This document shows positions 18,723-28,093 of a stretch of 64,000 nt of DNA, piece by piece. This stretch comes from Opitutaceae bacterium. Its GTDB lineage: Bacteria > Verrucomicrobiota > Verrucomicrobiia > Opitutales > Opitutaceae. Position 1 is the stretch's first letter; the number at the start of each line of letters is the position of its first letter. The notes beneath the pieces were generated by a model, which saw only the letters and a list, made by a program, of their open reading frames with translations, was not told the DNA's origin and did not search any database. The translations under genes were made by a program, and so were the position numbers. The DNA is taken from contig JAEUGX010000033.1 in the NCBI GenBank assembly GCA_016795545.1, positions 62,001 to 126,000 of the forward strand. The letters run 5' to 3'.

Positions 18723-20540
18723 TCAGGGCGCGGGCTCCCGCTGCGGTTCCAGCGCAAACAGCACGAACGTGTCATTGGCCATCACCGACCGCAGGTGCCC
18801 GTCGAGCCGCGCGAGCGCGCCGTGCCGGGCGAGAAAATCCACGCTCGACTGGACGCGGGTGAGCAGCACGTGCGTGTAGCCCAGCGCACGGAGCCTCCGC
18901 GCGGCGTCGGGAGCGCCGTCGGGGCCGAACAGGAACGCCACCTCCGGGCTCCAGATCGGGTTGAGCTCCCGCCCGGCCGCCGCGAAGACCCGCTGCGCCC
19001 CGGCCGATTCCGAGAGCACCCGACCGTGGCAGAGGGTCGCCGCCGCGAGCAGGAACGGCCGGTGCCCGCGCTCGAAATCGAGCTGCATCCGGTAACCCGC
19101 CTCCGGCCACTCGCGCGGCGCCAGCCGGTAGGGATTCGACGGCACCGTCCACGTCCGCAGCGCCGCATCCGCACCGAGGATCGTCAGCCCCGCCGTCAGC
19201 GCGGCCAGCACGCTGCGCCGGTCGACGTGCGCCGCCAGCGCCGCCCCACCCCAGGCGCACCCGACCACGAGCAGCGGACTGAGGACCCGCATCGAATAGA
19301 ACAATCCTCCCGCCGTATAGGGCACCGACGCCAGCCAGCACGCCCCCGCCGCTCCGGCCACCAGCAGCAGGCCGTACGCGTCCGCCCGGCGCCGGAAGTG
19401 CCACCCGCCCGCCAGCAAACCGGCCGCCGCCGGCAGGGCGCTGATCGCCACGAGGCGGGCGAACTCGCGCAGCCCCTCGGCGTGGCGCAGCGGCTGGCCG
19501 TAAATCTCCGCGTAGCCGTCCATCCACGCCGCGAAGACCGGATTGACCGGGAAAAGGCCGCCAACCCTCAGCGAGTAGAAGGGGTTGCCCGTGAGCACCC
19601 AATTGCGCCCGTGCCAGATCGCCGCCGGCAGCAGCGCCAGCAAACCGAAACCCGCCACCCGGCGCCAACCAGCCCGGGTCAGCAGCAACCCGCCGATGCC
19701 CGCCAGCCCGAAGGCGAACCCGTAGTCGCGGGCGCACGCCGCCAGCGCGGCGCAGGCCGCGGCCGGCACCAGGAGCGCCGGGCGCGCGTCCTGCCGCGAA
19801 CGGAGCAGGTAGAACGCCATGCCGCCGGCCCCGAGCGCGGTGAGACCCGTTTCCTGGCCGAGGTTGAAGGCGAAATGCAGCAGGAAGGTGGCGCCGCCGA
19901 GGCCGACCGCCAGCCAGCCGGCGCGCGGCCCGCCCCAGGCCGAGCCGAGCCGGAACAGCAGGAGGCAGAGCCCGCTCACCTGCAAGAGCTGCGGCAGGGC
20001 GGTCCAATGGCGATCAAGGCTCCCCGCCGCCAGGTAGGTCCACGCATAGAGGCTCGACACCAGCGGACAGATGCCATCGACCCAGAAATAGCGCGAAAAG
20101 TCGGCCGGCACCACCGGCGGATAGAAAGCCAGGCTGCCGGACTGCACCATGAGTTCCGCGAGGTAGTTCCAGCGAAAGTCGACATCCGCGCCGGACAGCG
20201 GCTGCTTCACCGCCCGCCACGCGTCCACCGCCAGCATGGCCGCCGCGGGCAAGGCCAGCCACGCGCCCCGGAAGTCAACCCGGTCGTCGGCCGGCGGGCG
20301 CCGACGGCGCCACCCGTACCAGGCTCCACCCAGCGCAACCGCGGCCAGCCAGGCGCCGAGGGTGCCGAAACTCAGGGGAATTCCCGCCAGCGAGCCGCCG
20401 ACGGTGCCGGCCAGAATCGCCAGGGCCGAGAGCACCCCGGCCGCCAGCCAGGGCATCGGCCAGCGGGCGCCGAGCGCCCAACCGAGACCCGGCAGCAGCA
20501 GGCCGGCCAGGATCAGGACGCTGGAGAAGGCCGCGCTCAT
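18723..20540 (-). CDS. Membrane protein, GT-C-like, function unknown
   Basis: 605 residues with about 12 hydrophobic segments. An acidic periplasmic loop follows helix 4: PLSGADVDFRWNYLAELMVQ, then YPPVVPADFSRYFWVDGICP. A Trp/Arg/Tyr-rich segment and a short soluble C-terminal domain with HVLLTRVQSSVDFLARHG come after. The layout matches lipid-linked sugar transferases, but no named family is recognised. The ATG at 20540 overlaps the preceding stop by 4 bases, which is why it is preferred to the start 13 codons upstream. Its place inside a run of GT-C genes supports a role in surface glycan assembly. Confidence 0.65.
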   Translation of the reverse strand: MSAAFSSVLILAGLLLPGLGWALGARWPMPWLAAGVLSALAILAGTVGGSLAGIPLSFGTLGAWLAAVALGGAWYGWRRRRPPADDRVDFRGAWLALPAAAMLAVDAWRAVKQPLSGADVDFRWNYLAELMVQSGSLAFYPPVVPADFSRYFWVDGICPLVSSLYAWTYLAAGSLDRHWTALPQLLQVSGLCLLLFRLGSAWGGPRAGWLAVGLGGATFLLHFAFNLGQETGLTALGAGGMAFYLLRSRQDARPALLVPAAACAALAACARDYGFAFGLAGIGGLLLTRAGWRRVAGFGLLALLPAAIWHGRNWVLTGNPFYSLRVGGLFPVNPVFAAWMDGYAEIYGQPLRHAEGLREFARLVAISALPAAAGLLAGGWHFRRRADAYGLLLVAGAAGACWLASVPYTAGGLFYSMRVLSPLLVVGCAWGGAALAAHVDRRSVLAALTAGLTILGADAALRTWTVPSNPYRLAPREWPEAGYRMQLDFERGHRPFLLAAATLCHGRVLSESAGAQRVFAAAGRELNPIWSPEVAFLFGPDGAPDAARRLRALGYTHVLLTRVQSSVDFLARHGALARLDGHLRSVMANDTFVLFALEPQREPAP

Positions 20541-22141
20541 CGCGGATCGCGCGGGACGTCGTCGCCGATCCTCCGCCAAAGCAGGAAATGCGCGTCGTAG
20601 CGCAGGAACCCACGCCCGGGCAGGAAGGCGGCGCTATCGACCTGGCGCCGGACGTCATACTCCGCCCAGAGCCGGTAGGCGCGGCCGAAGCCCTGCCGCT
20701 CGGCATCGGACATCGCGACAAATTCGCTGTCCCGCAGGACCACCCAGTCCGTGCGCAGGGCGAGCGAAAGCTCGGCCATCGTGCGCTTGCCTTCGCGCCG
20801 CAAGGCCACCACCTCCGGCGAGCAGAGGCCGGGCGTGTCCCGCATCGCCAGCCCGGAGAAGAAGCCGATGTAACCCAGCGGCTCGAGAAAGACGGTGTCG
20901 CCCGGGCCGCGGGCCCATTCCCGCAGATCTCGCCCAAGCGAAGCCCGCACCCCCCACTCGATCAGCCGCTGCTGTTCCCGCAGCTGGAAGGCGACCCCGG
21001 CGAACAGCGCGGCCTGCACCGCGACCGCGACCGCCGCCACCGCGCCCAGGGCGCGCTGTGGCCAGTTTCCCGCCGACTTCAACGCGTCGGCAAGCGCCGC
21101 GGCAAGGCCGCCGACCGCCAGATAACCCAGGACCTGCCACGCCGGGAAATACCAGGGCGCCCGCGGCGTGACCTCCAGATAGAGTCCGCCCAGCAGGAAA
21201 GCTATCCCCGCGATGCGGGCCGGCCGCGCGCATCGCGGCCAGCAGACCGCTGCGAGCGCCGCCAGCGAGATCAGCTTGCCCCAAAGCCAGAGGTACCGCG
21301 GCCAACCGCCGAAGTAGAAATAGGGCGGCAGGAACGCATCATCCAACGCCGTCCGCCCCGCGACCAGGCGCAGGGGAAAGGTCACCAGGCCGGCCAGCTG
21401 ACCCGAAGAACCCACCACCCCGCTTTTCGCCAGGATCGTATGCGGCACGGGCGAGCCGTAGTACCACCACGCCCACAGCAACCACGGCAGGTAGAGCAGC
21501 AGGGCCCAGCCGGCCAGGCGCGCCCAGCCGCCCCATTGCCAGCGCAGCTCGGGCCGCAGGAGCCAGGCGGAGGCCGCCAGCGCGCCGACAAAGACAAATC
21601 CATCCGGACGGGTCCACATCGCTCCGCCCAAGGCCAGTCCGGCCAGGCGCAGGTCGCCGTCCGCAAGCGCCCGCCATGCCAGCACCACCCACAGCACCAG
21701 GAACGCCGTTTCCATGCCGTTGGTCGAGAACGCGGCGAGCTTGGGATCGAGCAGCCACAACCCGCCCGCCACGGCCCGGGCGGCCCTCGATTCCAGCCGA
21801 CCGGCCGCCAGCAGCCAGGCGGCGGCCAGCGCCGCACACGCGCAGACCCGGAAGGCGTCGATCACCACATGCGGGTCGTCGGTCCGGAACAAGGCGCTGA
21901 GGCCGGCCGGGATCAGGGTGCCCAGCGGTGACGTGAACACATGCAGCACCCGGCCGGGCTCGAACACGAATCCATGCCCGTGCACGAGGTTGAGGCTGCA
22001 CCGGTAGGTGATGAAAAAATCCTCCCAGATGTTGTCGGACGACAGCGCGAACACCGCCGGGGCCAGGGCCGCGAGCGCCACCAGCAGCCAGCTCCGATCG
22101 GGACGGCCCGCCGGGGCGCGACTTGGATCAGCCGCGGTCAT
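20537..22141 (-). CDS. GT-C membrane glycosyltransferase, AftB/ZmpA-like N-terminus
   Basis: 534 residues. After the first helix is NIWEDFFITYRCSLNLVHGHG with FEPGRVLHVFTSPLGTLI. This is the D-D-x-F-I-T-Y-R-x-x-x-N-L-x-x-G-x-G signature shared by mycobacterial AftB-type arabinosyltransferases and related bacterial GT-C proteins. Here the first acidic residue is Glu (WEDFF). About 9 to 10 membrane helices follow. TRPDG in the middle is also conserved in the group. Start and stop each overlap their neighbours by 4 bases. The enzyme should work on the outer face of the inner membrane with a polyprenyl-phosphate sugar; which sugar is unknown. Confidence 0.78.
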   Translation of the reverse strand: MTAADPSRAPAGRPDRSWLLVALAALAPAVFALSSDNIWEDFFITYRCSLNLVHGHGFVFEPGRVLHVFTSPLGTLIPAGLSALFRTDDPHVVIDAFRVCACAALAAAWLLAAGRLESRAARAVAGGLWLLDPKLAAFSTNGMETAFLVLWVVLAWRALADGDLRLAGLALGGAMWTRPDGFVFVGALAASAWLLRPELRWQWGGWARLAGWALLLYLPWLLWAWWYYGSPVPHTILAKSGVVGSSGQLAGLVTFPLRLVAGRTALDDAFLPPYFYFGGWPRYLWLWGKLISLAALAAVCWPRCARPARIAGIAFLLGGLYLEVTPRAPWYFPAWQVLGYLAVGGLAAALADALKSAGNWPQRALGAVAAVAVAVQAALFAGVAFQLREQQRLIEWGVRASLGRDLREWARGPGDTVFLEPLGYIGFFSGLAMRDTPGLCSPEVVALRREGKRTMAELSLALRTDWVVLRDSEFVAMSDAERQGFGRAYRLWAEYDVRRQVDSAAFLPGRGFLRYDAHFLLWRRIGDDVPRDPR

Positions 22142-23568
22142 CGGCCCTCGCCTCCCAGCTGGAATTTCAGCCGCCGCAGGGCGAACCAAGTCATCCGCAG
22201 CAGCAGCCAGCCGTGGGCGAAGCGCGAGATGTTGGTCTCGCCGTAGGTCCGGTCGCGGTAGCGGACCGGCAGGTCGCGGATCCGGAGGTTGAGCAGGGAC
22301 GCGCCGAACAGCAGGTTGAAGTCGCCGAACGGGTCGAAATCGCCCAGCACCGTGATGCGCCGCAACAGGCGCTCGTAGTCGGAGCGCAGGATCATCTTGG
22401 TGCCGCAGAGGCTGTCCTTCACGGCCTGCCCCAGCACATAGCTGAGGGCGGTGGCGAAGAACTTGTTGCCGAGAAGATTCAGGAAGCGCATGGCGCGCTT
22501 CTCCATGGGGTAGACGAGCCGGCTCCCGTTCACGAATTCCGCCGTGCCATCCGTGAGGCATTGGAAGAATTTCCCCAGTTCCTCCGGCGGCGCGGTCAGG
22601 TCCGCGTCCTGGATCACCAGCACGTCGCCCTGGGCGGCGGCAAAGCCGGTGCGGACCGCGTCCCACTTGCCCCGGCCCGGCTGCTGCATCGCCCGCACCA
22701 GGTGCGGGCCCCGATAGGCGGCCACCTCGCGTTGGATGACCTCCCAGGTGTCGTCGCGGCTGTTGCCCTCGACAAAGATCACCTCGGTGCGGCGTCCGAG
22801 CACGGGGATCCGCTCCAAGGCCGGCCGGATGTTGCCGGCCTCGTTGCGCGCCGGCACGACGACGGAGCAGCTGATCTCGCCGGTGACCGGCCGCGGGCGC
22901 CGCGGACGCGCCGTGATCCACAGCGTGACGCCAAGATGCCGCAGCAACGGCAGGCGGACGGCCATCCGGTTGCACAGGCTCGAGAGGAGCGGGATTTCCA
23001 GCGGCAGCAGCTGGATCGTCTCCTTCCGGACGACCTCCCAGCCGGAGAGTTCGAGCAGGTTGACCAGGTCCTCGAGTGAGAGCCAGTTGCTGGGCGGCTG
23101 GGGCATCACGATGCCGCTTTGGACGCAGAGGCGCAGGAGGAACTGCCAGGGGGTGTTGAGCGACGTCAGGTGCAGGCGCGTGCGCGCATGCGCCGAGGCC
23201 TGGAGGTTGCCCAGGGCCTGCTGGATGTCGGGCAGGTAGCCGGTGAGGTAGTTGAGGACGATGTGGTCGAACGGCTCGTCGATCCGGTCCTGCCCGATGT
23301 CGCCCTCGCGGAACTCCAGCCCCGGCGCGGCGCCGTGCCGTTCCCGCGCCCGGGCCAGCATCCGCGGGCTGAGGTCGACCCCAAGGCCGCGCGCCGGCCG
23401 CAGGCCCGCCAGCAGGTCGCCGGCCCCGCAGCCCCATTCCAGCACGCTCGCGCCCTCGGGGATATGAAAGCGGTGTTGGTGCAGCAGCTGCGCGTGGAAG
23501 CCGCGCTGTTCCCGCCGGGCCCGCGCGTCATGGTCTGCCACCCAGTCGAAATGTGCGCGGAGGCTCAT
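22138..23568 (-). CDS. Fusion: SAM-dependent methyltransferase plus GT2
   Basis: 476 residues in two parts. Residues 1-220 are a class I methyltransferase: SVLEWGCGAGDLLAGL at 41-56, GLGVDLSPRML at 61-71 and HIVLNYLTGYLPDI at 102-115. Residues 232-476 are a DPM1-like GT2: CSVVVPARNEAGNI, VEGNSRDDTW at 266-275, GKWDAVRTGFAAA, VIQDADLTAPPEEL at 318-331 and FVNGSRLVYPM. The ATG at 23568 overlaps the upstream stop by 4 bases, which fixes it despite an open frame further out. GT2 proteins of this shape load polyprenyl phosphate. Fusion suggests the methyl group and the sugar act on one lipid-linked intermediate. Confidence 0.85.
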   Translation of the reverse strand: MSLRAHFDWVADHDARARREQRGFHAQLLHQHRFHIPEGASVLEWGCGAGDLLAGLRPARGLGVDLSPRMLARARERHGAAPGLEFREGDIGQDRIDEPFDHIVLNYLTGYLPDIQQALGNLQASAHARTRLHLTSLNTPWQFLLRLCVQSGIVMPQPPSNWLSLEDLVNLLELSGWEVVRKETIQLLPLEIPLLSSLCNRMAVRLPLLRHLGVTLWITARPRRPRPVTGEISCSVVVPARNEAGNIRPALERIPVLGRRTEVIFVEGNSRDDTWEVIQREVAAYRGPHLVRAMQQPGRGKWDAVRTGFAAAQGDVLVIQDADLTAPPEELGKFFQCLTDGTAEFVNGSRLVYPMEKRAMRFLNLLGNKFFATALSYVLGQAVKDSLCGTKMILRSDYERLLRRITVLGDFDPFGDFNLLFGASLLNLRIRDLPVRYRDRTYGETNISRFAHGWLLLRMTWFALRRLKFQLGGEGR

Positions 23569-24317
23569 GCGGATGCATCCTTTTCCAGGACGACAACCAG
23601 CCGCAAGGCGAGAAAGCGCATCAGCACCTGCGGCACCAGGCGCTCCAGCGCCAGCAGCCCGCGGATCAGGCCGGCGGGCAGCAGCGCGCGATGCGAGAAT
23701 CCGCCCGTCGCCGGGTAGGCCAGCAGGTCGCGATATCGGACGCCGGCGATACGCAAGCCATGTTCCCGAAGCTCGTTTTCGACCCGGACCCGCTCCCGGC
23801 CGAAGAGCACATGGGCCATGCCCATGTTGGCGAAGGCGCCGCCGGGGGCGGCGGCGAAGCGGAAGGGCGGCCGCACATTGCCGGGCTGGCAAGGCTCATG
23901 GTGAAACCACGCGTAGAAGATCCTGCCCCAGGCCGTGCCCGCCGGTTCCGCCAGCACGATCCGGCCGCCCGGCCGCAGCGCCGCGGCGGCGCTGGCGAGA
24001 AAACGCAGCGGCTCCACCAGGTGATGCAGCATGTCGACCGCGACGATGTTGCCCCACTCCTCTCGCGGCACGTCATAGGCCGAAACCCCCCGCGCGGCGA
24101 ACCGCGTGGCCACGATGTCGCTGGTGACCAGCCCGGGGATGAATTCCCGCGCCATGCCGATGCCGGAACCGATCTCGAGCGTGCGGCCCGGCACGAGGCG
24201 GCGACCGATCTCGCTGAAGATGTCGCCGTAGACCGCCCGCAGCGCCGGCGAGCCCCGCCATTTCCTCTCGCTGCGATCAAGGAGCGAAAGATCGTATGTC
24301 AGCAGCGGCGGGCTCAT
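23565..24317 (-). CDS. Class I SAM-dependent methyltransferase
   Basis: 250 residues. RTLEIGSGIGMAREFIPG is the SAM loop, SDIVATRFAARGVSAYDVP the second strand, and IVAVDMLHHLVEPLRFL with ALRPGGRIVLAEPAGT complete the core. FYAWFHHEP afterwards is usual in Methyltransf_11 proteins from glycan clusters. The hydrophobic C-terminus (LMRFLALRLVVVLEKD) may lie on the membrane. It is joined to both neighbours by ATGA overlaps, and the ATG at 24317 was chosen for that reason. It may act in series with the methyltransferase-GT2 fusion encoded next. The substrate is unknown. Confidence 0.82.
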   Translation of the reverse strand: MSPPLLTYDLSLLDRSERKWRGSPALRAVYGDIFSEIGRRLVPGRTLEIGSGIGMAREFIPGLVTSDIVATRFAARGVSAYDVPREEWGNIVAVDMLHHLVEPLRFLASAAAALRPGGRIVLAEPAGTAWGRIFYAWFHHEPCQPGNVRPPFRFAAAPGGAFANMGMAHVLFGRERVRVENELREHGLRIAGVRYRDLLAYPATGGFSHRALLPAGLIRGLLALERLVPQVLMRFLALRLVVVLEKDASA

Positions 24318-26155
24318 GGCGCAGGTTTTTCCGGCGCCGGAACCCGCACCGCCCTCAGCCGGCTGATCCGGTCCAGCGAGGCCCCGAACCGTTTTTCGGC
24401 CAGGGTCTCGAGTTCGTACACTTCCGGCAGCCGGTCCGCCGGGTCGACCGCAAACTGACCCAGTGGCGTCGTCGCCCGGAGCCGTTGCATCACCAGGATC
24501 TCCGTGAAGGTGCCTTCGTGCAGGTGGAAGGCCAGCTGGCTCTGGCGATCGCGGATGTTGCTGATGAGCAGCGCCGGTTCCTGGCGCAGCATCCAGGGGA
24601 GCGACGACTTGTTGGTGATCACGAGGCGCGCCCCGGGGCCACGGGCCGCGAGCCAGTCCTGCTCCCATTGTAGTTCCGCTGCGGTGAGGTTCTGGCTGGA
24701 ATAGAGATGCAGCGGGGTTGCCCGGCCGTAGCTCAGCGGCAGCGCCGCCAGCGCGGCCACGATGCCCCAGCGTGTGGCCGGGCGGAAGCGATCCAGGAAA
24801 CCCAGGCCCACGGCCGCGCAGCCGGCCAGCAGCAGGTACAGCGGCAGCGCCAGGCGCGAGACCATCGGGTCGTCAAGCTCGCCCCAGAAGTAAAACATCA
24901 ACAGCCCAAAGTTGCCGAGAATCACGAGCGTGAAGCTGGCCGCCGCCCACCGATCCGGCGCGGCGGCCAGCCGGTCCGGATGCCGCAGGGCCCACCACCC
25001 GCAGCCCGCCGCGCCGGCCACCCCGAGCAAGACCAGCAGCGGAGAGTTCGGATGCTCGCGCGAGAAGCTGGAAAGGAACCGAGCCGCGTGCTCGAGGTTG
25101 CTGCCCAGATGCATCAACCCGAATCGGCTGTCGAGGTTTTCGGGCAGGTCCCACATGACCCGGTTGGCGCTCAGCACCAGCTGGAGCAGGGGGATCGGGA
25201 TCAGCAACAACGGCGCCACGACCGCCGCCCAAGGCAGCAGCAGGCGGCCCGTCCGCCGCCAGATGCCGGCGAAAACCAGCGCGCAGGCCACGACGTAAAG
25301 GGCCGACTCATAGCGCACCTGCGTCAGCAGCACCACCGCCAGCACGAACGCGCCGAGCGCCGTCTCCGTGGGCCGTTCCGCCGCCAGCATTCCCAGCCAG
25401 ACGCAGAGCAGGATCATCGCCAGGTTGAGCACCTCGATGCCGGCTCCGCTGGTGTTCTGGGCCAGCAGCGGCAGCGTGCCGAAAAGCAGCACGGCCAGGA
25501 TGCCGCCCGGCGGGCCGGTCAGGCGACGGACCACGACGTACAGGAGGGCCAGGGTCAGGACGGTCAGGATGGCATTGAGCACGTAGGCGTTGGCGAGACG
25601 ATAACCGGTGACGTCATGCAGCAGCGAGAGCAGCAGCGCAAAAAAGTAGGGGCGCTTGTCGAGGTAGTGGGTCAGGGGCAGGAAGACCCCGTTGACGTCG
25701 TAGCCGCGCACCACGGTGGAGACCTGGCGGGTGTGGTGCATGTACATGGCCGTGGCTTGGATGACTTGCTCGTCATACAGGATCTTTTCCCGCGGTCGCT
25801 CGGCGATGACGCAAAGCGTACTCATGCCCGCCACGGCCAGCACGGCGGGGCGCATCATCCACATCCGCAGCTGCTGCCAGCACCCGCGCCAGCTTGCGGC
25901 CGCGGTGGCGGGGGGCGGAGTGCGGCGTTCGCGCCACAGCCGGAACAAGGCCAGCAGGAACCAGCCGAACGTCGCCGCGATCAGGTAATATCCCCAGTCA
26001 TGCACCACCGTCTGGGCCCGCTGCGGGCTGAACGCGAGGAAGCCCACGTACACGGAGACGGCGGCGGCGGCCAGCAGGAGCAACACCCGTGGCACCGGGG
26101 CGGTCCGCAGGAGTTCGCTCAGGGGGCTCGGCATCGTCGGCTTCGATTCCGTCAC
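24314..26155 (-). CDS. GT-C-like membrane protein, paralogue of the gene at 26174
   Basis: 613 residues with about 12 hydrophobic segments. After helix 3 there is KILYDEQVIQATAMYMH (Asp128-Glu129), then VVRGYDVNG and LDKRPYFFALLLSLLHDVTG. This is the acidic loop of a GT-C sugar transferase with a strongly conserved DKRPYFF block. A later YFWGELDDPMVSRLALPLYL is shared almost word for word with the neighbouring paralogue. The C-terminal 140 residues are soluble. Its stop overlaps the methyltransferase start by 4 bases, and 18 bases separate it from the upstream paralogue. The exact family is not recognised; transfer of a lipid-linked sugar is inferred. Confidence 0.72.
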   Translation of the reverse strand: MTESKPTMPSPLSELLRTAPVPRVLLLLAAAAVSVYVGFLAFSPQRAQTVVHDWGYYLIAATFGWFLLALFRLWRERRTPPPATAAASWRGCWQQLRMWMMRPAVLAVAGMSTLCVIAERPREKILYDEQVIQATAMYMHHTRQVSTVVRGYDVNGVFLPLTHYLDKRPYFFALLLSLLHDVTGYRLANAYVLNAILTVLTLALLYVVVRRLTGPPGGILAVLLFGTLPLLAQNTSGAGIEVLNLAMILLCVWLGMLAAERPTETALGAFVLAVVLLTQVRYESALYVVACALVFAGIWRRTGRLLLPWAAVVAPLLLIPIPLLQLVLSANRVMWDLPENLDSRFGLMHLGSNLEHAARFLSSFSREHPNSPLLVLLGVAGAAGCGWWALRHPDRLAAAPDRWAAASFTLVILGNFGLLMFYFWGELDDPMVSRLALPLYLLLAGCAAVGLGFLDRFRPATRWGIVAALAALPLSYGRATPLHLYSSQNLTAAELQWEQDWLAARGPGARLVITNKSSLPWMLRQEPALLISNIRDRQSQLAFHLHEGTFTEILVMQRLRATTPLGQFAVDPADRLPEVYELETLAEKRFGASLDRISRLRAVRVPAPEKPAP

Positions 26156-26173
26156 GTCACGCGGAGCGCCCGG

Positions 26174-28015
26174 TCAGGGCAGGTTGCGCAGCCAGTTGTC
26201 CCAGTAAGCCTGCTTCAACTTGAGCTTCTCCTCATCGCTGAGCGCGGGCATCGCCGGCTCCGGCGCCGGGGGAACGGCGAGGGGGTCTCCCTCCCGGATC
26301 GCGACGACGCGGCTGATGCGGCTCAGCGAATAAGGATGCAGGCGCCGTTCCACGACGGTCTCGAGGACATAATCCGGTCCGGGATCGAAATCGGCCAGCA
26401 GCTTCAACTGGCCGGACGCGGGGTCGACGTCAAAGCGCTGGTATACGTAGATGGCCGAAAAGCTGCGGTTGCGCCAGTGGAAGGCCAGGGCTTCTTTGCG
26501 CAGCCGCGCCTGCAGGGGCGGCGTGCTGGAGACGCGGTGGGTGATCCAGAAGATGGAGCTGGAATCGACGACCAGGTAATCGCGGGCCGGATGCTGGGCG
26601 ATGAACTCGCGGCGCCAGGCCACCTCGCGGCCGTGCACGTAATTCAGGGTGTAGGCGTGACTGGCCATCGACGGGATCGACAGCGCGACGATCTGGACTC
26701 CCGCCGCGATCAGCAGCCCGCGCCACACCTTTGCCGACGCGGGAAACGACGGCACCACCAGCCAAAGCGCGAGGACAAAGAGCAGATGGATCGGCAGGCT
26801 CAGGCGAGTGATCACGGGATCGTCGAACTTACCCCAGAAGTAGCACATCAGCAGCCCGAACAACGCCAGCAAGCCGAGTGAGACAAGGCTGGCCGCCCCG
26901 ATCGGAGGTGAAACCGTGCGCAGCTGCGGCAAGGTGCGAATCAGATGGAGGAGGAGGAAGCCCAGGCCCAGCAAACCCAGAGCGGAAATCAGCAAGGAAT
27001 TCGGCTGGCCGCCCGTCGTGTCGAAGAAATACGCGAAGGCGTGTGCGACGTTCACCACGATGAATTCGGGGGAGAAAGGCCGCTCCGCTCCCGGCTGACT
27101 GAACATCTCCCACGAGGCCTGCCGGAGCTGGAAGACTTTCTGGAGTAACGGCACCGGCAGCAGCAGCAGCGGCGTGAACGCCAGGGTCCAGCTCAAGACG
27201 GGCCTGCGCTCGCGCCACCACACCCAGAGAATGACCAACGCCACCGGCGCGACGAACAGCGCCGACTCATACCGGGTCTGCGCCAGCAGCACGGTAGCAA
27301 AGCACAGGGCTGAGAGCTCCAACGGCGCCCGGGTCTCGGCGAAACGGATCGCCAGCCAGAGGGTGAGTCCGATCATCACCAGGTTCAGCAGTTCGAACCC
27401 GCCGCCCGTGGCGTTCTGGGCGAGGAGCGGCAGTCCCGCGAACAGCAGCACGCCGACGGCGCCAGCCACGGGGCCCGCCAGCTTGCGACCGAGCGCGTAG
27501 ATGAGCAGCAGGAAGGCTGCGGCCAGGCATCCGTTGAGGATGAAGGCGTTCTCCGGTCGGTACCCGGCAATGTCGTGAAAGACTGAAAGCAGAAACGGAA
27601 AGAAGTAGGGTCGCTTGTCGATCACCCCTTCCACGATCACAAAGGCCCCTTGGATATCGTGACCTCGGTACGGCACCTGGACCAGCTTGTCGAGGTGCAG
27701 GCTCATCGAGGTGCCGAGCAGCATCACCTCATCCATGAGGATTTTGAACCCCACCGGCTCGTGCAGCATCAGCAGCAGCCAGCCCGCAGGAATCGAGGCC
27801 AGCGTGCGCCAGTCAGCCGCCTCGGGTTTCCACTCGCGCAGGCTGAGCTGGACGGATTTGCCGATTTGCCAGGTCGCACAAACGGCGGTCACCAGCATAA
27901 GCCAGTAACCGCCGTATTTGATTGCGGCCAGCGCCTGTTCAGGCGGCAGGACCACAAACCCGATGAGCACGGCCAGGAGGCCGTTCAGCGCGGCAAGGAC
28001 CAGAAGGCGATTCAT
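26174..28015 (-). CDS. GT-C-like membrane protein, first gene of the minus-strand operon
   Basis: 613 residues, the same length as its tandem paralogue downstream. FKILMDEVMLLGTSMSLHL carries the acidic pair Asp95-Glu96, VPYRGHDIQG follows, then IDKRPYFFPFLLSVFHDIAG at 132-151 and later YFWGKFDDPVITRLSLPIHL. About 12 membrane helices precede a soluble tail ending in a Lys/Glu-rich stretch (SDEEKLKLKQAYWDNW). It lies 78 bases downstream of the pilin at 28094 on the same strand, so the two may be co-expressed. The role is inferred from its shape and neighbours as lipid-linked sugar transfer, possibly to a surface protein. Confidence 0.7.
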   Translation of the reverse strand: MNRLLVLAALNGLLAVLIGFVVLPPEQALAAIKYGGYWLMLVTAVCATWQIGKSVQLSLREWKPEAADWRTLASIPAGWLLLMLHEPVGFKILMDEVMLLGTSMSLHLDKLVQVPYRGHDIQGAFVIVEGVIDKRPYFFPFLLSVFHDIAGYRPENAFILNGCLAAAFLLLIYALGRKLAGPVAGAVGVLLFAGLPLLAQNATGGGFELLNLVMIGLTLWLAIRFAETRAPLELSALCFATVLLAQTRYESALFVAPVALVILWVWWRERRPVLSWTLAFTPLLLLPVPLLQKVFQLRQASWEMFSQPGAERPFSPEFIVVNVAHAFAYFFDTTGGQPNSLLISALGLLGLGFLLLHLIRTLPQLRTVSPPIGAASLVSLGLLALFGLLMCYFWGKFDDPVITRLSLPIHLLFVLALWLVVPSFPASAKVWRGLLIAAGVQIVALSIPSMASHAYTLNYVHGREVAWRREFIAQHPARDYLVVDSSSIFWITHRVSSTPPLQARLRKEALAFHWRNRSFSAIYVYQRFDVDPASGQLKLLADFDPGPDYVLETVVERRLHPYSLSRISRVVAIREGDPLAVPPAPEPAMPALSDEEKLKLKQAYWDNWLRNLP

Positions 28016-28093
28016 GAGGCAGGAATTGGCGCAGAGCCTGCCCGCCCCGACTGCGAATGCAGCTGAAAAAATCGCTGAATCTGGTCCCGCGCG

